Positions 54,668 to 63,379 of a DNA stretch of 64,000 bases are shown piece by piece. The stretch covers positions 1-64,000 of the forward strand of contig NZ_QMBQ01000012.1 of assembly GCF_003289965.1 (NCBI RefSeq), given 5' to 3'. Every line of letters begins with the position of its first letter. Within the stretch, counting starts at the first letter, position 1. The notes below the pieces were generated by a model, which worked only from the letters and a program-made list of their open reading frames with translations, did not search any database and was not told the origin of the DNA. Source of the stretch: Mesorhizobium atlanticum. Lineage in GTDB: Bacteria > Pseudomonadota > Alphaproteobacteria > Rhizobiales > Rhizobiaceae. The translations under genes were made by a program, and so were the position numbers.

Positions 54668-55729
54668 TCAGGCAGCGGTCGAACCGCGTATGCGTGGCAG
54701 CGACTCGGCCAGGCACCGCCAGTCTTTGCGCTCGCCCTCGCCCTCGTGGCGCTTGCCAAAGAACTGGATGATCATCTTGCCGTCAGCGCCGTAGGCTTCG
54801 AGCGAGGTGACGTGACCGTCCTTGGTCGGCTTGCGAACAGCCCAGACCTCCCGGAGATGGTGGGTCGCGAGATGCAGTTGGAAGGTCTCGTCGAGCACAT
54901 TGGTCCACAGCCCGATCGTTTTGACCGACTTGATTGGACCTGAATGTATCTGGATACAGCCCCGATTGCCGACAAAGCACATAATCGGCATTTCGTCTTC
55001 GGCCGCCTGTTGTAACATGGCGCCAATGGAATGCTTATCGAGCGGCCAAGCGTAATCCTCGCCGACCATACGTACCGCCTGGCGGCGGCTGAGCTTCAGT
55101 GCCTTCAACAAGTTGAAGAATTGATGCACGTCGGTGAGCTCGCTCCAGCACTCGCGTAGCTCTTCCGTTTTGGCGGTTTGGTCGGGAACCTCTGGGTCGT
55201 ATTCCGTTTTGCTCGGCTTGATCGCTACAATTGGCTCCTGGTTCGAGGATTTCAGCTCAGTCACCAGCTTTTGATACGGACCGAGATCTGAGGCTGGCCC
55301 GAGTTGCACCTTGTGCGTTGCTTTGCCGGCGTCATCAAAGAACTGAAGGCTGCGGCTGATGTCGTTGCCATTGCGCTTCTCGACGGCAAAGCCATGCGCC
55401 CAGACTTCGGGGAAGATACGCAAGTCGATGTCGTCGCCGAGTACCAGAGCATGCTTATTGCCAGTGACCACCTTGTCGTAGACGCCAATCTTTTCGTGCG
55501 CGGCACTTTCATTGCGGGTAAGTGCCATCACCTGGCCAACCGCCTCGAGGCCGCGCAGCAGATCGTTGACGCGTGGCTCGATACGAACCACGCCGAAACT
55601 GCAATGCGCTGCGACCAGTTCCGCTTCTGAAATGCCCAGTCGCGCGGCGAGCTCGTGCTCACGGATCTGACGATTGTCTGCCCGCACCCGCCGGATTTCC
55701 TGCGGCGATAGTCGCTTGCGCTGGTCCAT
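54668..55729 (-). CDS. hmuS: Haem-utilisation protein HmuS (haemin-degrading/haem-binding family)
   Basis: A 353-residue member of the HmuS/ChuS family, built from two repeated haem-binding halves: VRADNRQIREHELAARLGISEAELV near the start, GDDIDLRIFPEVWAHGFAVEKRN, DVHQFFNLLKAL in the middle and NVLDETFQLHLATHHLREVWAVRKP near the end. The family binds, and in some cases cleaves, haem in the cytoplasm. No transporter genes hmuTUV follow. It sits alone between the RTX gene and the nifS operon; a link to haem turnover in nodules is a guess. Intact. Confidence 0.92.
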   Translation of the reverse strand: MDQRKRLSPQEIRRVRADNRQIREHELAARLGISEAELVAAHCSFGVVRIEPRVNDLLRGLEAVGQVMALTRNESAAHEKIGVYDKVVTGNKHALVLGDDIDLRIFPEVWAHGFAVEKRNGNDISRSLQFFDDAGKATHKVQLGPASDLGPYQKLVTELKSSNQEPIVAIKPSKTEYDPEVPDQTAKTEELRECWSELTDVHQFFNLLKALKLSRRQAVRMVGEDYAWPLDKHSIGAMLQQAAEDEMPIMCFVGNRGCIQIHSGPIKSVKTIGLWTNVLDETFQLHLATHHLREVWAVRKPTKDGHVTSLEAYGADGKMIIQFFGKRHEGEGERKDWRCLAESLPRIRGSTAA

Positions 55730-56136
55730 GTGTTAAGCCTGCTTCATCTGCTTGTTGAGGATCAGCCTCAGCGCCGGGTTAGTCGGCGGAGAGCACCGTA
55801 ATGCGCAATGCCCACCCCAATTAGTCGAGGAACACCGGCGTTGCTGGCGAGAGCGCGTGATCGTCATTTGAACCCAGGCAGCGTTCTGAGCGAAACAAGC
55901 CGATCCCACCAGCGCAGAGCGGCTCTGAACCAGACTTGACAGCTGGCTTTGCTTGCGTGGTTTCGTTGATCGCAAGGGCGGTCGCGGCATGAGGCTCGCC
56001 TCGGCGGTTCTTGTTGCATGACCAACATGGCGCTCAAAAATTGTGCCAATTGGCCTGAACAAGCAGGCCACAATGCCGTCCCTATCCACCAATGATTTTC
56101 GCGAGAGCTCCGCTAAGGTCGAAGCCGGACACTCTG
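55730..56136. other. Intergenic stretch before the iscA-nifS promoter
   Basis: Contains a minus-strand frame with CQVWFRAALRWWDRLVSL that I cannot assign; otherwise nothing. hmuS promoter elements were not identified. Confidence 0.35.
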
Positions 56137-56269
56137 TGTCACGTCCTCGACAAACCCGACAGGGATGCCGGTTGCCCGACATGGTCCAGCAATGGTGCAC
56201 AAGGCCGATAGCGGCTCTGGAGAACGGCGCTACGTTGAACCGGTCTTTCCCTTTGGCACGGTCCCTGCA
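56137..56269 (+). promoter_or_regulatory. NifA site and sigma-54 promoter of the iscA-nifSVW operon
   Basis: TGGCACGGTCCCTGCA at 56254-56269 is a -24/-12 promoter with exact spacing; a perfect TGT-N10-ACA NifA site is at 56137-56152, about 100 bases upstream. The first gene starts 43 bases after the -12 box. Confidence 0.9.
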
Positions 56270-56311
56270 GCGTATCCGCAAAGACGTCCCGGATTGAGGA
56301 GAAAGCTCGCC

Positions 56312-56632
56312 ATGATCACGCTCACCGACAGCGCTGTTGCCGCCGTGAAGGCCGCTCTTTCCCGCGCCAGCGAGCCGGCGGAGGGCTTTCGGATTATGGT
56401 CCAGACCGGCGGCTGCGCCGGCTTCAAATACGCAATGGGCCTGGAAAGTGTCTCGCGCGAGGGCGACGTGGTCACCGAGACAGATGGGCTCAAGCTGTTT
56501 GTGGACGCAGACTCCCAACGCCACGTGGCCGGCATGACCATCGACTTTGTCACCGGGCTCGAAACTTCCGGCTTTGTCTTCGACAATCCCAACGCGAGGG
56601 ACAAGTGCGGCTGCGGCAAGTCCTTCCGTTAG
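56312..56632 (+). CDS. HesB/IscA-type iron-sulfur carrier of the nif cluster
   Basis: A 106-residue A-type carrier with the three conserved cysteines: C35 in TGGCAGFKY and the pair in DKCGCGKSF at the C-terminus. It takes part in cluster delivery to nitrogenase proteins. A GAGGAGA ribosome site precedes ATG 56312; longer in-frame extension upstream crosses the promoter and is not used. It is 15 bases before nifS, the usual partner. Often called iscA-nif or hesB in this position. Confidence 0.94.
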   Translation: MITLTDSAVAAVKAALSRASEPAEGFRIMVQTGGCAGFKYAMGLESVSREGDVVTETDGLKLFVDADSQRHVAGMTIDFVTGLETSGFVFDNPNARDKCGCGKSFR

Positions 56633-56647
56633 CTGAGGACAACGAGT

Positions 56648-57865
56648 ATGAGGCCCGTCTACCTCGACAACAACGCAACGACACGTGTCGACCCTGAAGT
56701 CGTGCAGGCGATGTTGCCGTTCTTCACGGATCAGTTCGGCAACCCTTCGTCAGCGCACGCTTATGGCGCCTCGGTCGGCGCGGCGATGAAGAAAGCGCGG
56801 CGGCAGCTCCAGGTGCTGATCGGCGCCCAGTTCGACGATGAGATCACCTTCACCTCGGGCGGGACAGAAAGTGACAATGCAGCGATCCTTTCAGCGCTCG
56901 AGGTCACGCCCGACCGGACCGAGATCGTGACATCGGCGGTGGAGCATCCCGCCGTGCTGACGCTGTGCGGGCACCTTGAACAGGTGCGCCGCATCAAGAT
57001 CCACAGGATCCCGGTCGATCGTCGTGGCCGGCTTGACCTCGACGCGTATAAGGCCGTCCTCAGCCCACGTGTGGCAATCGTCTCGATAATGTGGGCGAAC
57101 AACGAGACGGGAATGATCTTTCCCGTGACCATGCTTGCCGAGTTGGCCAAGGAAGTCGGTGCCCTCTTCCATACCGATGCTGTGCAGGCGGTCGGCAAGG
57201 TTCCAATAGACCTGAAATCGACTGCAATCGACATGCTGTCGCTCTCCGGCCACAAGCTTCACGGCCCCAAGGGGGTCGGCGCACTGTGGATAAGGCGTGG
57301 CGTGCAATTCCACTCGCTGATCAAGGGCGGACACCAACAATACGGCCGGCGTGCCGGCACCGAGAATACGCCCGGCATAGTCGGGCTCGGGATGGCAGCC
57401 GAACTAGCTCTGAAATTCTTGGACGATACCGCCACGCGGGTAAAGTCGCTGCGCGACCGCTTGGAGGATGGAATCCTGCAGCGCATCCCAAACACTTCTG
57501 TCACTGGCGATCGGATGGAGCGGCTGCCGAACACCGCAAACATCTCCTTTGAAAATACCGAAAGCGACGGAATCCCCCATCTGCTCGGTCGCGTGGGCAT
57601 CGCCTGTTCCTCTGGCTCCGCCTGCACCTCCGGCTCAATGGAACCGAGCCACGTGCTGAGCGCGATGAAGACGCCACACGGGGCGGTCCGTTTCTCGCTA
57701 GCGCGCGACAACAGCGAAGCGGACGTCGATCGGGTCCTAGAGGTCATGCCCACAATCGTAGGGAAGCTGCGTGGCTCTCCCAGTCCCGGGCCGCGTGAGC
57801 GAAGTCGCGAAGATGTTCGATCCGGTCCATGCCTGAGCGGCAGCAGAACGGGGTGCAATTCATGA
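56648..57865 (+). CDS. nifS: Cysteine desulfurase NifS
   Basis: A 405-residue NifS. It begins VYLDNNATTRVDPEV; the PLP lysine is K203 in SLSGHKLHGPKG, and the active-site Cys that carries the persulfide is C326 in CSSGSACTSGSMEPSH. Supplies sulfur for nitrogenase metalloclusters. The last 30 or so residues (PGPRERSREDVRSG) extend past the family core. It overlaps nifV by four bases (ATGA). Confidence 0.97.
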   Translation: MRPVYLDNNATTRVDPEVVQAMLPFFTDQFGNPSSAHAYGASVGAAMKKARRQLQVLIGAQFDDEITFTSGGTESDNAAILSALEVTPDRTEIVTSAVEHPAVLTLCGHLEQVRRIKIHRIPVDRRGRLDLDAYKAVLSPRVAIVSIMWANNETGMIFPVTMLAELAKEVGALFHTDAVQAVGKVPIDLKSTAIDMLSLSGHKLHGPKGVGALWIRRGVQFHSLIKGGHQQYGRRAGTENTPGIVGLGMAAELALKFLDDTATRVKSLRDRLEDGILQRIPNTSVTGDRMERLPNTANISFENTESDGIPHLLGRVGIACSSGSACTSGSMEPSHVLSAMKTPHGAVRFSLARDNSEADVDRVLEVMPTIVGKLRGSPSPGPRERSREDVRSGPCLSGSRTGCNS

Positions 57866-59067
57866 ACCGTGACGTCTTGCTCAATGACACGACATTGCGC
57901 GACGGCGAGCAGGCGCCTGGCGTCGCATTCACGACGGCGGAAAAGCTGGAGTTGGCCGAGGCACTCGCGGCCGCGGGCGTGCCAGAGATCGAGATCGGCA
58001 CGCCGATCATGGGCGCCGACGAGATCGAAACAATTCGAGCCGCCGTCGCGCGGCGTCTCCCGGCTCGGCTCCTGGCCTGGTGCCGGATGAAGGCGCGGGA
58101 TCTCGATGCAGCAATCGAGAGCGGCGTCGGCGCCGTAAATCTGTCACTGCCTGCATCCGACATCCAACTTGCCGCCAAGCTCGGCCTCGACCGGGCGGAA
58201 GCGCTCCAGGTCATCGAGGATATGGTCGGGCGCGGAGCCGCTCAGGGTTTGTTCGTCGCTGTGGGGTGCGAGGATGCCTCGCGGGCTGATGGGGATCACC
58301 TTGCCCGCGTGATCGAAACGGCAGCGCGCGCCGGGGCAAGCCGCATCAGGCTGGCCGACACGGTCGGTGTTCTCGACCCCTTTTCGACTTTCGAACTTGT
58401 TGCCCAGCTCACGGCTAAGTCTGAGATCGATCTCGAATTTCATGCGCACAACGATCTCGGCCTTGCGGCCAACACGCTGGCCGCGATCCGCGCGGGCGCG
58501 CGCCATGCCTCCGTCACCGTCCTCGGGCTCGGAGAACGTGCGGGCAATGCCGCGCTGGAAGAAGTGGCCGCCGCGTTGGCTGTCATCGACGGCGCGGAGA
58601 CCGGTATCGAGCTGTCCGCATTGCCGGACCTCGCCGTCCGGGTGGCCTGCGCCGCCCGCCGGCAGATCTCGGCCATCAAACCGGTCGTCGGGGCCGATGT
58701 TTTCACCCACGAATCCGGCACTCACGTCGCAGGGATTCTGAAGGACTCGCGTAGCTATCAGGGGCTCGATCCGGCACTTGTGGGTCGCTGTCCTCGCATT
58801 GTCATCGGTAAGCATTCCGGTGCCACTTCGATTACCCGCATGCTGAACGAAAACGGTCGCGATCTCGACCCGGATCTGGCAGCCGTGGTGGTAGCCCGCG
58901 TCCGCCGCAAGGCGGCCGAGACAAAGTCGACCATTACTGCAGCTCAACTGGTCGAGCTCTACGATGGAATGTGCAGCGAGGCACGCCGCGCGGATCTCAC
59001 CGATCTAGGCCAGCTGTGCGACGCACCCAGCAACTGCACAGTTGTGCGAGCAGGGAGACATCAATGA
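57862..59067 (+). CDS. nifV: Homocitrate synthase NifV
   Basis: A 401-residue DRE-TIM metallolyase: LNDTTLRDGEQAPGVAF with the catalytic Arg and metal Asp near 6-22, metal-binding HAHNDLGLA near 195-203, GLGERAGNAALEEV near 229-242, and a C-terminal HxxxG-like ESGTHVAGILKD. It condenses acetyl-CoA with 2-oxoglutarate to homocitrate, the organic ligand of FeMo-cofactor. Position between nifS and nifW, with ATGA overlaps on both sides, supports NifV over isopropylmalate synthase. Many rhizobia lack nifV and rely on plant homocitrate, so its presence is notable. Confidence 0.93.
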   Translation: MNRDVLLNDTTLRDGEQAPGVAFTTAEKLELAEALAAAGVPEIEIGTPIMGADEIETIRAAVARRLPARLLAWCRMKARDLDAAIESGVGAVNLSLPASDIQLAAKLGLDRAEALQVIEDMVGRGAAQGLFVAVGCEDASRADGDHLARVIETAARAGASRIRLADTVGVLDPFSTFELVAQLTAKSEIDLEFHAHNDLGLAANTLAAIRAGARHASVTVLGLGERAGNAALEEVAAALAVIDGAETGIELSALPDLAVRVACAARRQISAIKPVVGADVFTHESGTHVAGILKDSRSYQGLDPALVGRCPRIVIGKHSGATSITRMLNENGRDLDPDLAAVVVARVRRKAAETKSTITAAQLVELYDGMCSEARRADLTDLGQLCDAPSNCTVVRAGRHQ

Positions 59068-59444
59068 ATTGTTCCGCAGATGGCCGCCCCATCGACGTTA
59101 CCGGCATCCTTTCGCGGCTGAAGGGCCTGTCGGCCGCTGAGGAGTTTTTCGCGCTTCTTGGGGTCTCCCATGACCCGAAGGTGCTAGATGTCTCCCGGCT
59201 TCATATTATGAAGCGCGTGGGCCAATACCTTGCCGAAGAGGATCTATCCGATCTGCCCGACCAGGTGGTAGCGGCGCGGGCGCGAGCCACGCTGCAACGC
59301 GCCTATGAGGAGTTTGCGACTTCCTCGCCACTGACGCACCGGGTCTTCAAGGTGCTTAAAGACCACGATCCGAACAAGCCTGCCACGCCCGGCCGCGCCT
59401 TTGTCCCGTTCGAGTCTGTGCTGAAGCGGTTCCCAAAGGAATGA
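59064..59444 (+). CDS. nifW: Nitrogenase-stabilising protein NifW
   Basis: A 126-residue NifW: LKGLSAAEEFFALLGVSHDPKVL at about 16-38, LHIMKRVGQYL and RATLQRAYEEFATSSPLTHRVFKV. It helps protect or mature the MoFe protein. Its ATG overlaps the nifV stop (ATGA). Intact. Confidence 0.95.
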   Translation: MNCSADGRPIDVTGILSRLKGLSAAEEFFALLGVSHDPKVLDVSRLHIMKRVGQYLAEEDLSDLPDQVVAARARATLQRAYEEFATSSPLTHRVFKVLKDHDPNKPATPGRAFVPFESVLKRFPKE

Positions 59445-59470
59445 GCGTGACACGGTCGCGCAGCGACAAA

Positions 59471-59576
59471 TGTCGAGAAGCCGACACCTCCGGCAACGCG
59501 AACACGCCACTCGTTAAGAGCCCAAACAAGCCTGCATGAACACAAGCCCGCAAAACGACTTGGCACGAATAGTGCG
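59471..59576 (+). promoter_or_regulatory. NifA site and sigma-54 promoter of fixABCX
   Basis: TGGCACGAATAGTGCG at 59561-59576 is a -24/-12 promoter with exact spacing; a perfect TGT-N10-ACA site at 59471-59486 lies about 75 bases upstream. The fixA ATG is 50 bases after the -12 box. Confidence 0.92.
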
Positions 59577-59625
59577 GTTAGCGGGATCATATCCGCATCC
59601 GGACAAAAGCCCAAAGAGACCGCCA

Positions 59626-60477
59626 ATGCATATCGTAGTCTGCCTCAAGCAGGTGCCGGACTCGGCGCAGATACGGGTCCATCCTGTCACGAACACGATC
59701 ATGCGGCAGGGTGTGCCCACCATCATCAATCCCTACGACCTGTTCGCTCTCGAAGAAGCGCTCAGGCTGCGTGACACTTACGGCGGCGAGGTCACCGTGC
59801 TCACTATGGGGCCGCCCATGGCAGAGGATGCCTTGCGCAAGGCGCTGGGGTACGGCGCCGACCGGGCGGTGCTGTTGACCGACCGCTATTTTGCCGGATC
59901 CGACACGCTGGCGACCTCCTTCGCCCTTTCGCAGGCAATCGCGAAGGTTGGCCAGACGTTCGGCACTCCAGACATCGTCTTCACTGGCAAGCAGACGATC
60001 GATGGCGACACCGCCCAGGTCGGGCCCGGCATCGCCAAGCGCCTCGATCTGATGCAACTGACCTATGTGGCGAAGATTCCTTCCGTTGACCTCTCAGCGC
60101 GCGAGATCAAGGTCGAGCGCCGCTGTGAAGGTGGCATGCAGATGCTCAAGAGCAGGCTCCCTTGTCTCGTGACCATGCTGGAAGGCACAAACGAGATCCG
60201 CCGGGGCTCGCTGCAGGACGCTCTGTACGCCGCGCGCAGCCAGGTTTTGAAATGGAGTGCGGCCGACGCCGGCATTGACGACCTCACCAGATGCGGCCTG
60301 CGCGGCTCGCCAACGGTCGTCAAGCGCGTTTTCGCGCCTGCTGCGCGGGCGGAAAAAGCAGCGCTGATCGACGTCCCCGAGATGAATCTGCGCGATCTCG
60401 CAGACGAACTTATCGCCGCAATCTTAATGCGCCAGCCAGCGCTGGAACAGGAACTCGCCTTCAACGGCGGCGAGTAA
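59626..60477 (+). CDS. fixA: Electron-transfer flavoprotein beta-like subunit FixA
   Basis: A 283-residue FixA. It begins HIVVCLKQVPDSAQIRVHP and continues RQGVPTIINPYDLFALEEAL, GYGADRAVLLTDR and FTGKQTIDGDTAQVGP (the ETF-beta nucleotide-binding part). FixAB with FixCX pass electrons to nitrogenase by flavin-based bifurcation. ATG 59626 is chosen by homology; upstream in-frame codons cover the promoter. Confidence 0.97.
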   Translation: MHIVVCLKQVPDSAQIRVHPVTNTIMRQGVPTIINPYDLFALEEALRLRDTYGGEVTVLTMGPPMAEDALRKALGYGADRAVLLTDRYFAGSDTLATSFALSQAIAKVGQTFGTPDIVFTGKQTIDGDTAQVGPGIAKRLDLMQLTYVAKIPSVDLSAREIKVERRCEGGMQMLKSRLPCLVTMLEGTNEIRRGSLQDALYAARSQVLKWSAADAGIDDLTRCGLRGSPTVVKRVFAPAARAEKAALIDVPEMNLRDLADELIAAILMRQPALEQELAFNGGE

Positions 60478-60492
60478 GGGCAAGGAGAGACG

Positions 60493-61602
60493 ATGTCGAC
60501 TGCGAATCGAGAAGCCCCTCGTCCCGCCTCAGGCCGTGCCGGCACAAAAAAGGAGCTGCCGGATCATTTCAAGGACTATCGCCACGTCTGGGTTTTCATC
60601 GAGCTCGAACGCGGTCAGGTCCATCCCGTATCGTTCGAACTGCTCGGTGAAGGCCGCAAGCTCGCCGACAAGCTCGGCGTCGAGCTCGCAGGGATTGTGC
60701 TCGGACCGCCGGGAGAGACCAACCAGTCTGCGATAGCCGAGGCTTTCGCTTATGGCGCCGATCTTGTCTACAACGTTGAGGCGCCGCTGCTTGCCGACTA
60801 CCGCAACGAGCCTTTCACCAAGGCGATGACGGATCTGGTCAATAGCCACAAACCCGAGATCCTGCTTCTCGGGGCGACCACTCTCGGCAGGGATCTTGCA
60901 GGCTCGGTGGCGACGACCCTGCGCACTGGGCTCACTGCCGACTGCACCGAACTCGATGTCGATGCCGACGGTTCGCTCGCCGCGACACGTCCGACTTTCG
61001 GCGGTTCCTTGTTGTGCACGATCTATACCCTCAATTATCGGCCGCAGATGGCGACGGTGCGACCGAGGGTGATGCCCATGCCGCAGCGGGCGGATAGGCC
61101 GGTTGGGCGTGTCATCCGGCATCAGCTATCGATCGCCGAGGATGACATCGTCACAAAGGTTCTTGGCTTCCTGCCGGATAACCAGTCGGCGAAGGCCAAT
61201 CTTGCCTATGCCGACGTCGTCGTTGCGGGAGGCCTCGGGCTTGGCGGGGCGGAGAACCTGCAGCTTGTAAAGGATCTCGCGCGAGCAATTGGCGCCGAGC
61301 ATGGCTGTTCGCGCCCGTTGGTACAGAAGGGCTGGCTGTCGGCTGATCGGCAGATCGGCCAGACAGGCAAGACCATCCGGCCGAAGCTTTACATAGCGGC
61401 CGGCATTTCCGGCGCCATCCAGCACCGGGTGGGGGTCGAAGGGGCCGATCTCATCGTGGCGATCAACACCGACCCGAATGCGCCGATCTTCGATTTCGCC
61501 CACCTAGGGATCGTCACCGACGCAGTCCGCTTCCTGCCTGCACTGACGGAGGCCTTCACCAGGCGGCTGTCGCCTCACAGTCGCGACAAGCTTGCAAGCT
61601 AG
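60493..61602 (+). CDS. fixB: Electron-transfer flavoprotein alpha-like subunit FixB
   Basis: A 369-residue FixB: FKDYRHVWVFIELERGQVHPVSF at the start, HKPEILLLGATTLGRDLAG in the middle, and the ETF-alpha FAD-binding signature LYIAAGISGAIQHRVGVEGAD near 300-320, followed by AINTDPNAPIFDFAH. An AAGGAGAG ribosome site precedes ATG 60493. It pairs with FixA. Confidence 0.97.
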   Translation: MSTANREAPRPASGRAGTKKELPDHFKDYRHVWVFIELERGQVHPVSFELLGEGRKLADKLGVELAGIVLGPPGETNQSAIAEAFAYGADLVYNVEAPLLADYRNEPFTKAMTDLVNSHKPEILLLGATTLGRDLAGSVATTLRTGLTADCTELDVDADGSLAATRPTFGGSLLCTIYTLNYRPQMATVRPRVMPMPQRADRPVGRVIRHQLSIAEDDIVTKVLGFLPDNQSAKANLAYADVVVAGGLGLGGAENLQLVKDLARAIGAEHGCSRPLVQKGWLSADRQIGQTGKTIRPKLYIAAGISGAIQHRVGVEGADLIVAINTDPNAPIFDFAHLGIVTDAVRFLPALTEAFTRRLSPHSRDKLAS

Positions 61603-61611
61603 GAGCTGGAC

Positions 61612-62919
61612 ATGATCACGGAAAGGTTCGACGCCATTGTTGTTGGGGCCGGCATGTCCGGAAACGCCGCTGCTTATACGATGGCAAGCCAGGGCATGAA
61701 GGTCCTGCAGCTGGAGCGGGGCGAATATCCGGGCTCCAAGAATGTTCAGGGTGCAATCCTGTACGCGAACATGCTGGAGAAGATCATCCCGGACTTCCGC
61801 GACGATGCGCCTCTCGAGAGGCATTTGGTTGAACAGCGGCTTTGGGTCATGGACGACACCTCCCATACCGGGCTCCACTATCGGTCGGAGGACTTCAACG
61901 AGGCCAAGCCCAATCGCTATACGATCATCCGCGCCCAGTTCGACAAATGGTTCTCGCGCAAGGTGCGCGAGGCCGGAGCGACGGTCCTGTGCGAGACGAC
62001 GGTGACGGAACTGGTGCGCGATGCCAAGGGCAAGGTAGTGGGTGTTCGCACCGATCGGGCCGGCGGGGAGATTTTCGCGGACGTTGTCATTCTCGCAGAA
62101 GGTGTCTGCGGACTGCTTGGCACGCGCGCCGGGCTTCGCGAGATGCCGAAGCCCAAATCCGTGGCGCTCGCCGTCAAGGAAATGCATTTCCTGCCTGAAG
62201 AGGTCATAGAGCAGCGGTTCGGCCTCAAGGCAGGTGAAGGCTGCGTGATCGAGGCAGTGGGTACGATCTCCCGCAACATGGCCGGGCTCGGCTTTCTTTA
62301 TACCAACAAGGAATCGATCTCACTCGGCATCGGCTGCCTCGTTTCGGATTTTGCTGCGATGATGGAGAGCCCACATGTCGTGCTCGACGCGTTGAAAAAC
62401 CACCCTTCGGTCCGCCCGCTGATCGCCGGCTCGGAGGTGAAGGAATATGCCGCGCACCTCATTCCCGAGGGCGGCTACAAGGCAATTCCGCAGCTGTTTG
62501 GCGACGGTTGGGTGGTGGTCGGCGATGCGGCGCAGTTGAATAACGCCGTCCATCGCGAAGGTTCGAACCTCGCGATGACCTCCGGTCGCATCGCCGCTGA
62601 AGCAATCATGCAGGTCAAGAGCCGCAAGCGCCCGATGACCAAACAGAACCTTGTCCTCTATAAGACTATGCTGGAGAAATCCTTCGTGATGAAAGACCTG
62701 AAAAAATACAAGGATATGCCGGCCCTGCTCCATACCAGTTCCCAAAATTTCTTCACAACCTACCCGCGGTTGATGTCTCACGCGGCTCAGAGTTTTGTCC
62801 GGGTCGACGGCACCCCGAAACTCGACAAGGAAAAGGCGACCACTGCTGCCTTCGTCAAGGCACGTTCGCGTCTGGGACTTGTGAGCGACCTGGTTCGCTT
62901 GGCATTGGCTTGGCGCTAG
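61612..62919 (+). CDS. fixC: FAD-dependent oxidoreductase FixC
   Basis: A 435-residue flavoprotein of the ETF-quinone oxidoreductase family. The FAD-binding Rossmann motif GAGMSGNAAAY is near 11-21, with VRTDRAGGEIFADVVILAEGV and the second FAD motif DGWVVVGDAAQLNNAVHREG near 298-317. Passes high-potential electrons from FixAB to quinone. It is read with fixB and fixX in one transcript. Confidence 0.97.
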   Translation: MITERFDAIVVGAGMSGNAAAYTMASQGMKVLQLERGEYPGSKNVQGAILYANMLEKIIPDFRDDAPLERHLVEQRLWVMDDTSHTGLHYRSEDFNEAKPNRYTIIRAQFDKWFSRKVREAGATVLCETTVTELVRDAKGKVVGVRTDRAGGEIFADVVILAEGVCGLLGTRAGLREMPKPKSVALAVKEMHFLPEEVIEQRFGLKAGEGCVIEAVGTISRNMAGLGFLYTNKESISLGIGCLVSDFAAMMESPHVVLDALKNHPSVRPLIAGSEVKEYAAHLIPEGGYKAIPQLFGDGWVVVGDAAQLNNAVHREGSNLAMTSGRIAAEAIMQVKSRKRPMTKQNLVLYKTMLEKSFVMKDLKKYKDMPALLHTSSQNFFTTYPRLMSHAAQSFVRVDGTPKLDKEKATTAAFVKARSRLGLVSDLVRLALAWR

Positions 62920-62928
62920 GAGGACGAG

Positions 62929-63222
62929 ATGACAATTGCAGTGTCACGCATCGAGGAGAAACTCTACCAGAACCGCTATCTGGTCGACTCCGGGCGTCCG
63001 CATATAAAGGTACGAGCGCACAGCAAGCCAAGCACTAACCTGCTCGCCTTGACCCGCGTCTGCCCGGCCCAGTGCTATGAATTGAACGATAATGGCCAAG
63101 TGGAGATCACCGCGGACGGCTGCATGGAGTGCGGCACCTGTCGGCTGCTGTGCGAGGCCAGTGGTGAGATCGAGTGGAATTATCCGCGCGGCGGCTTCGG
63201 TGTCCTTTTCAAGTTCGGATGA
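62929..63222 (+). CDS. fixX: Ferredoxin-like protein FixX
   Basis: A 97-residue ferredoxin-like protein with the cluster segment CPAQCYEL and CMECGTCRLLCEASGEIEWNYP, the pattern of FixX and the C-terminal domain of ETF-quinone oxidoreductase. Ends with the family GGFGVLFKFG. AGGAGG precedes ATG 62929. Partner of FixC. Confidence 0.97.
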   Translation: MTIAVSRIEEKLYQNRYLVDSGRPHIKVRAHSKPSTNLLALTRVCPAQCYELNDNGQVEITADGCMECGTCRLLCEASGEIEWNYPRGGFGVLFKFG

Positions 63223-63379
63223 CCCGCGCACGCCCGCGCCTTTTTAGAACTTGCTTATACCTGGAATTGCTGCGGTCATACCCGACAATTTGCAATTGAA
63301 CAGGGGCTCGTTAAAGTGGGTTCTGAGTCGGAAGAAAGGCGCTTTGGCAGGAGCACCTTGCAACCCCTGAGGTGTTTCC

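Noticed and set aside
54319..54943. Frames opposite hmuS and its spacer (146 and 205 residues)
   Set aside because: Shadows of hmuS and of GC-rich sequence; hmuS itself explains the conservation.
55729..55820. GGTGGGCATTGCGC upstream of hmuS as a -24/-12 promoter
   Set aside because: Spacing fits but the -24 box (GGGTGG) does not resemble TGGCAC and there is no NifA site.
63349..63366. TGGCAGGAGCACCTTGCA upstream of nifA as a sigma-54 promoter
   Set aside because: GG and GC are 12 bases apart instead of 10 and no NifA site lies at the right distance.
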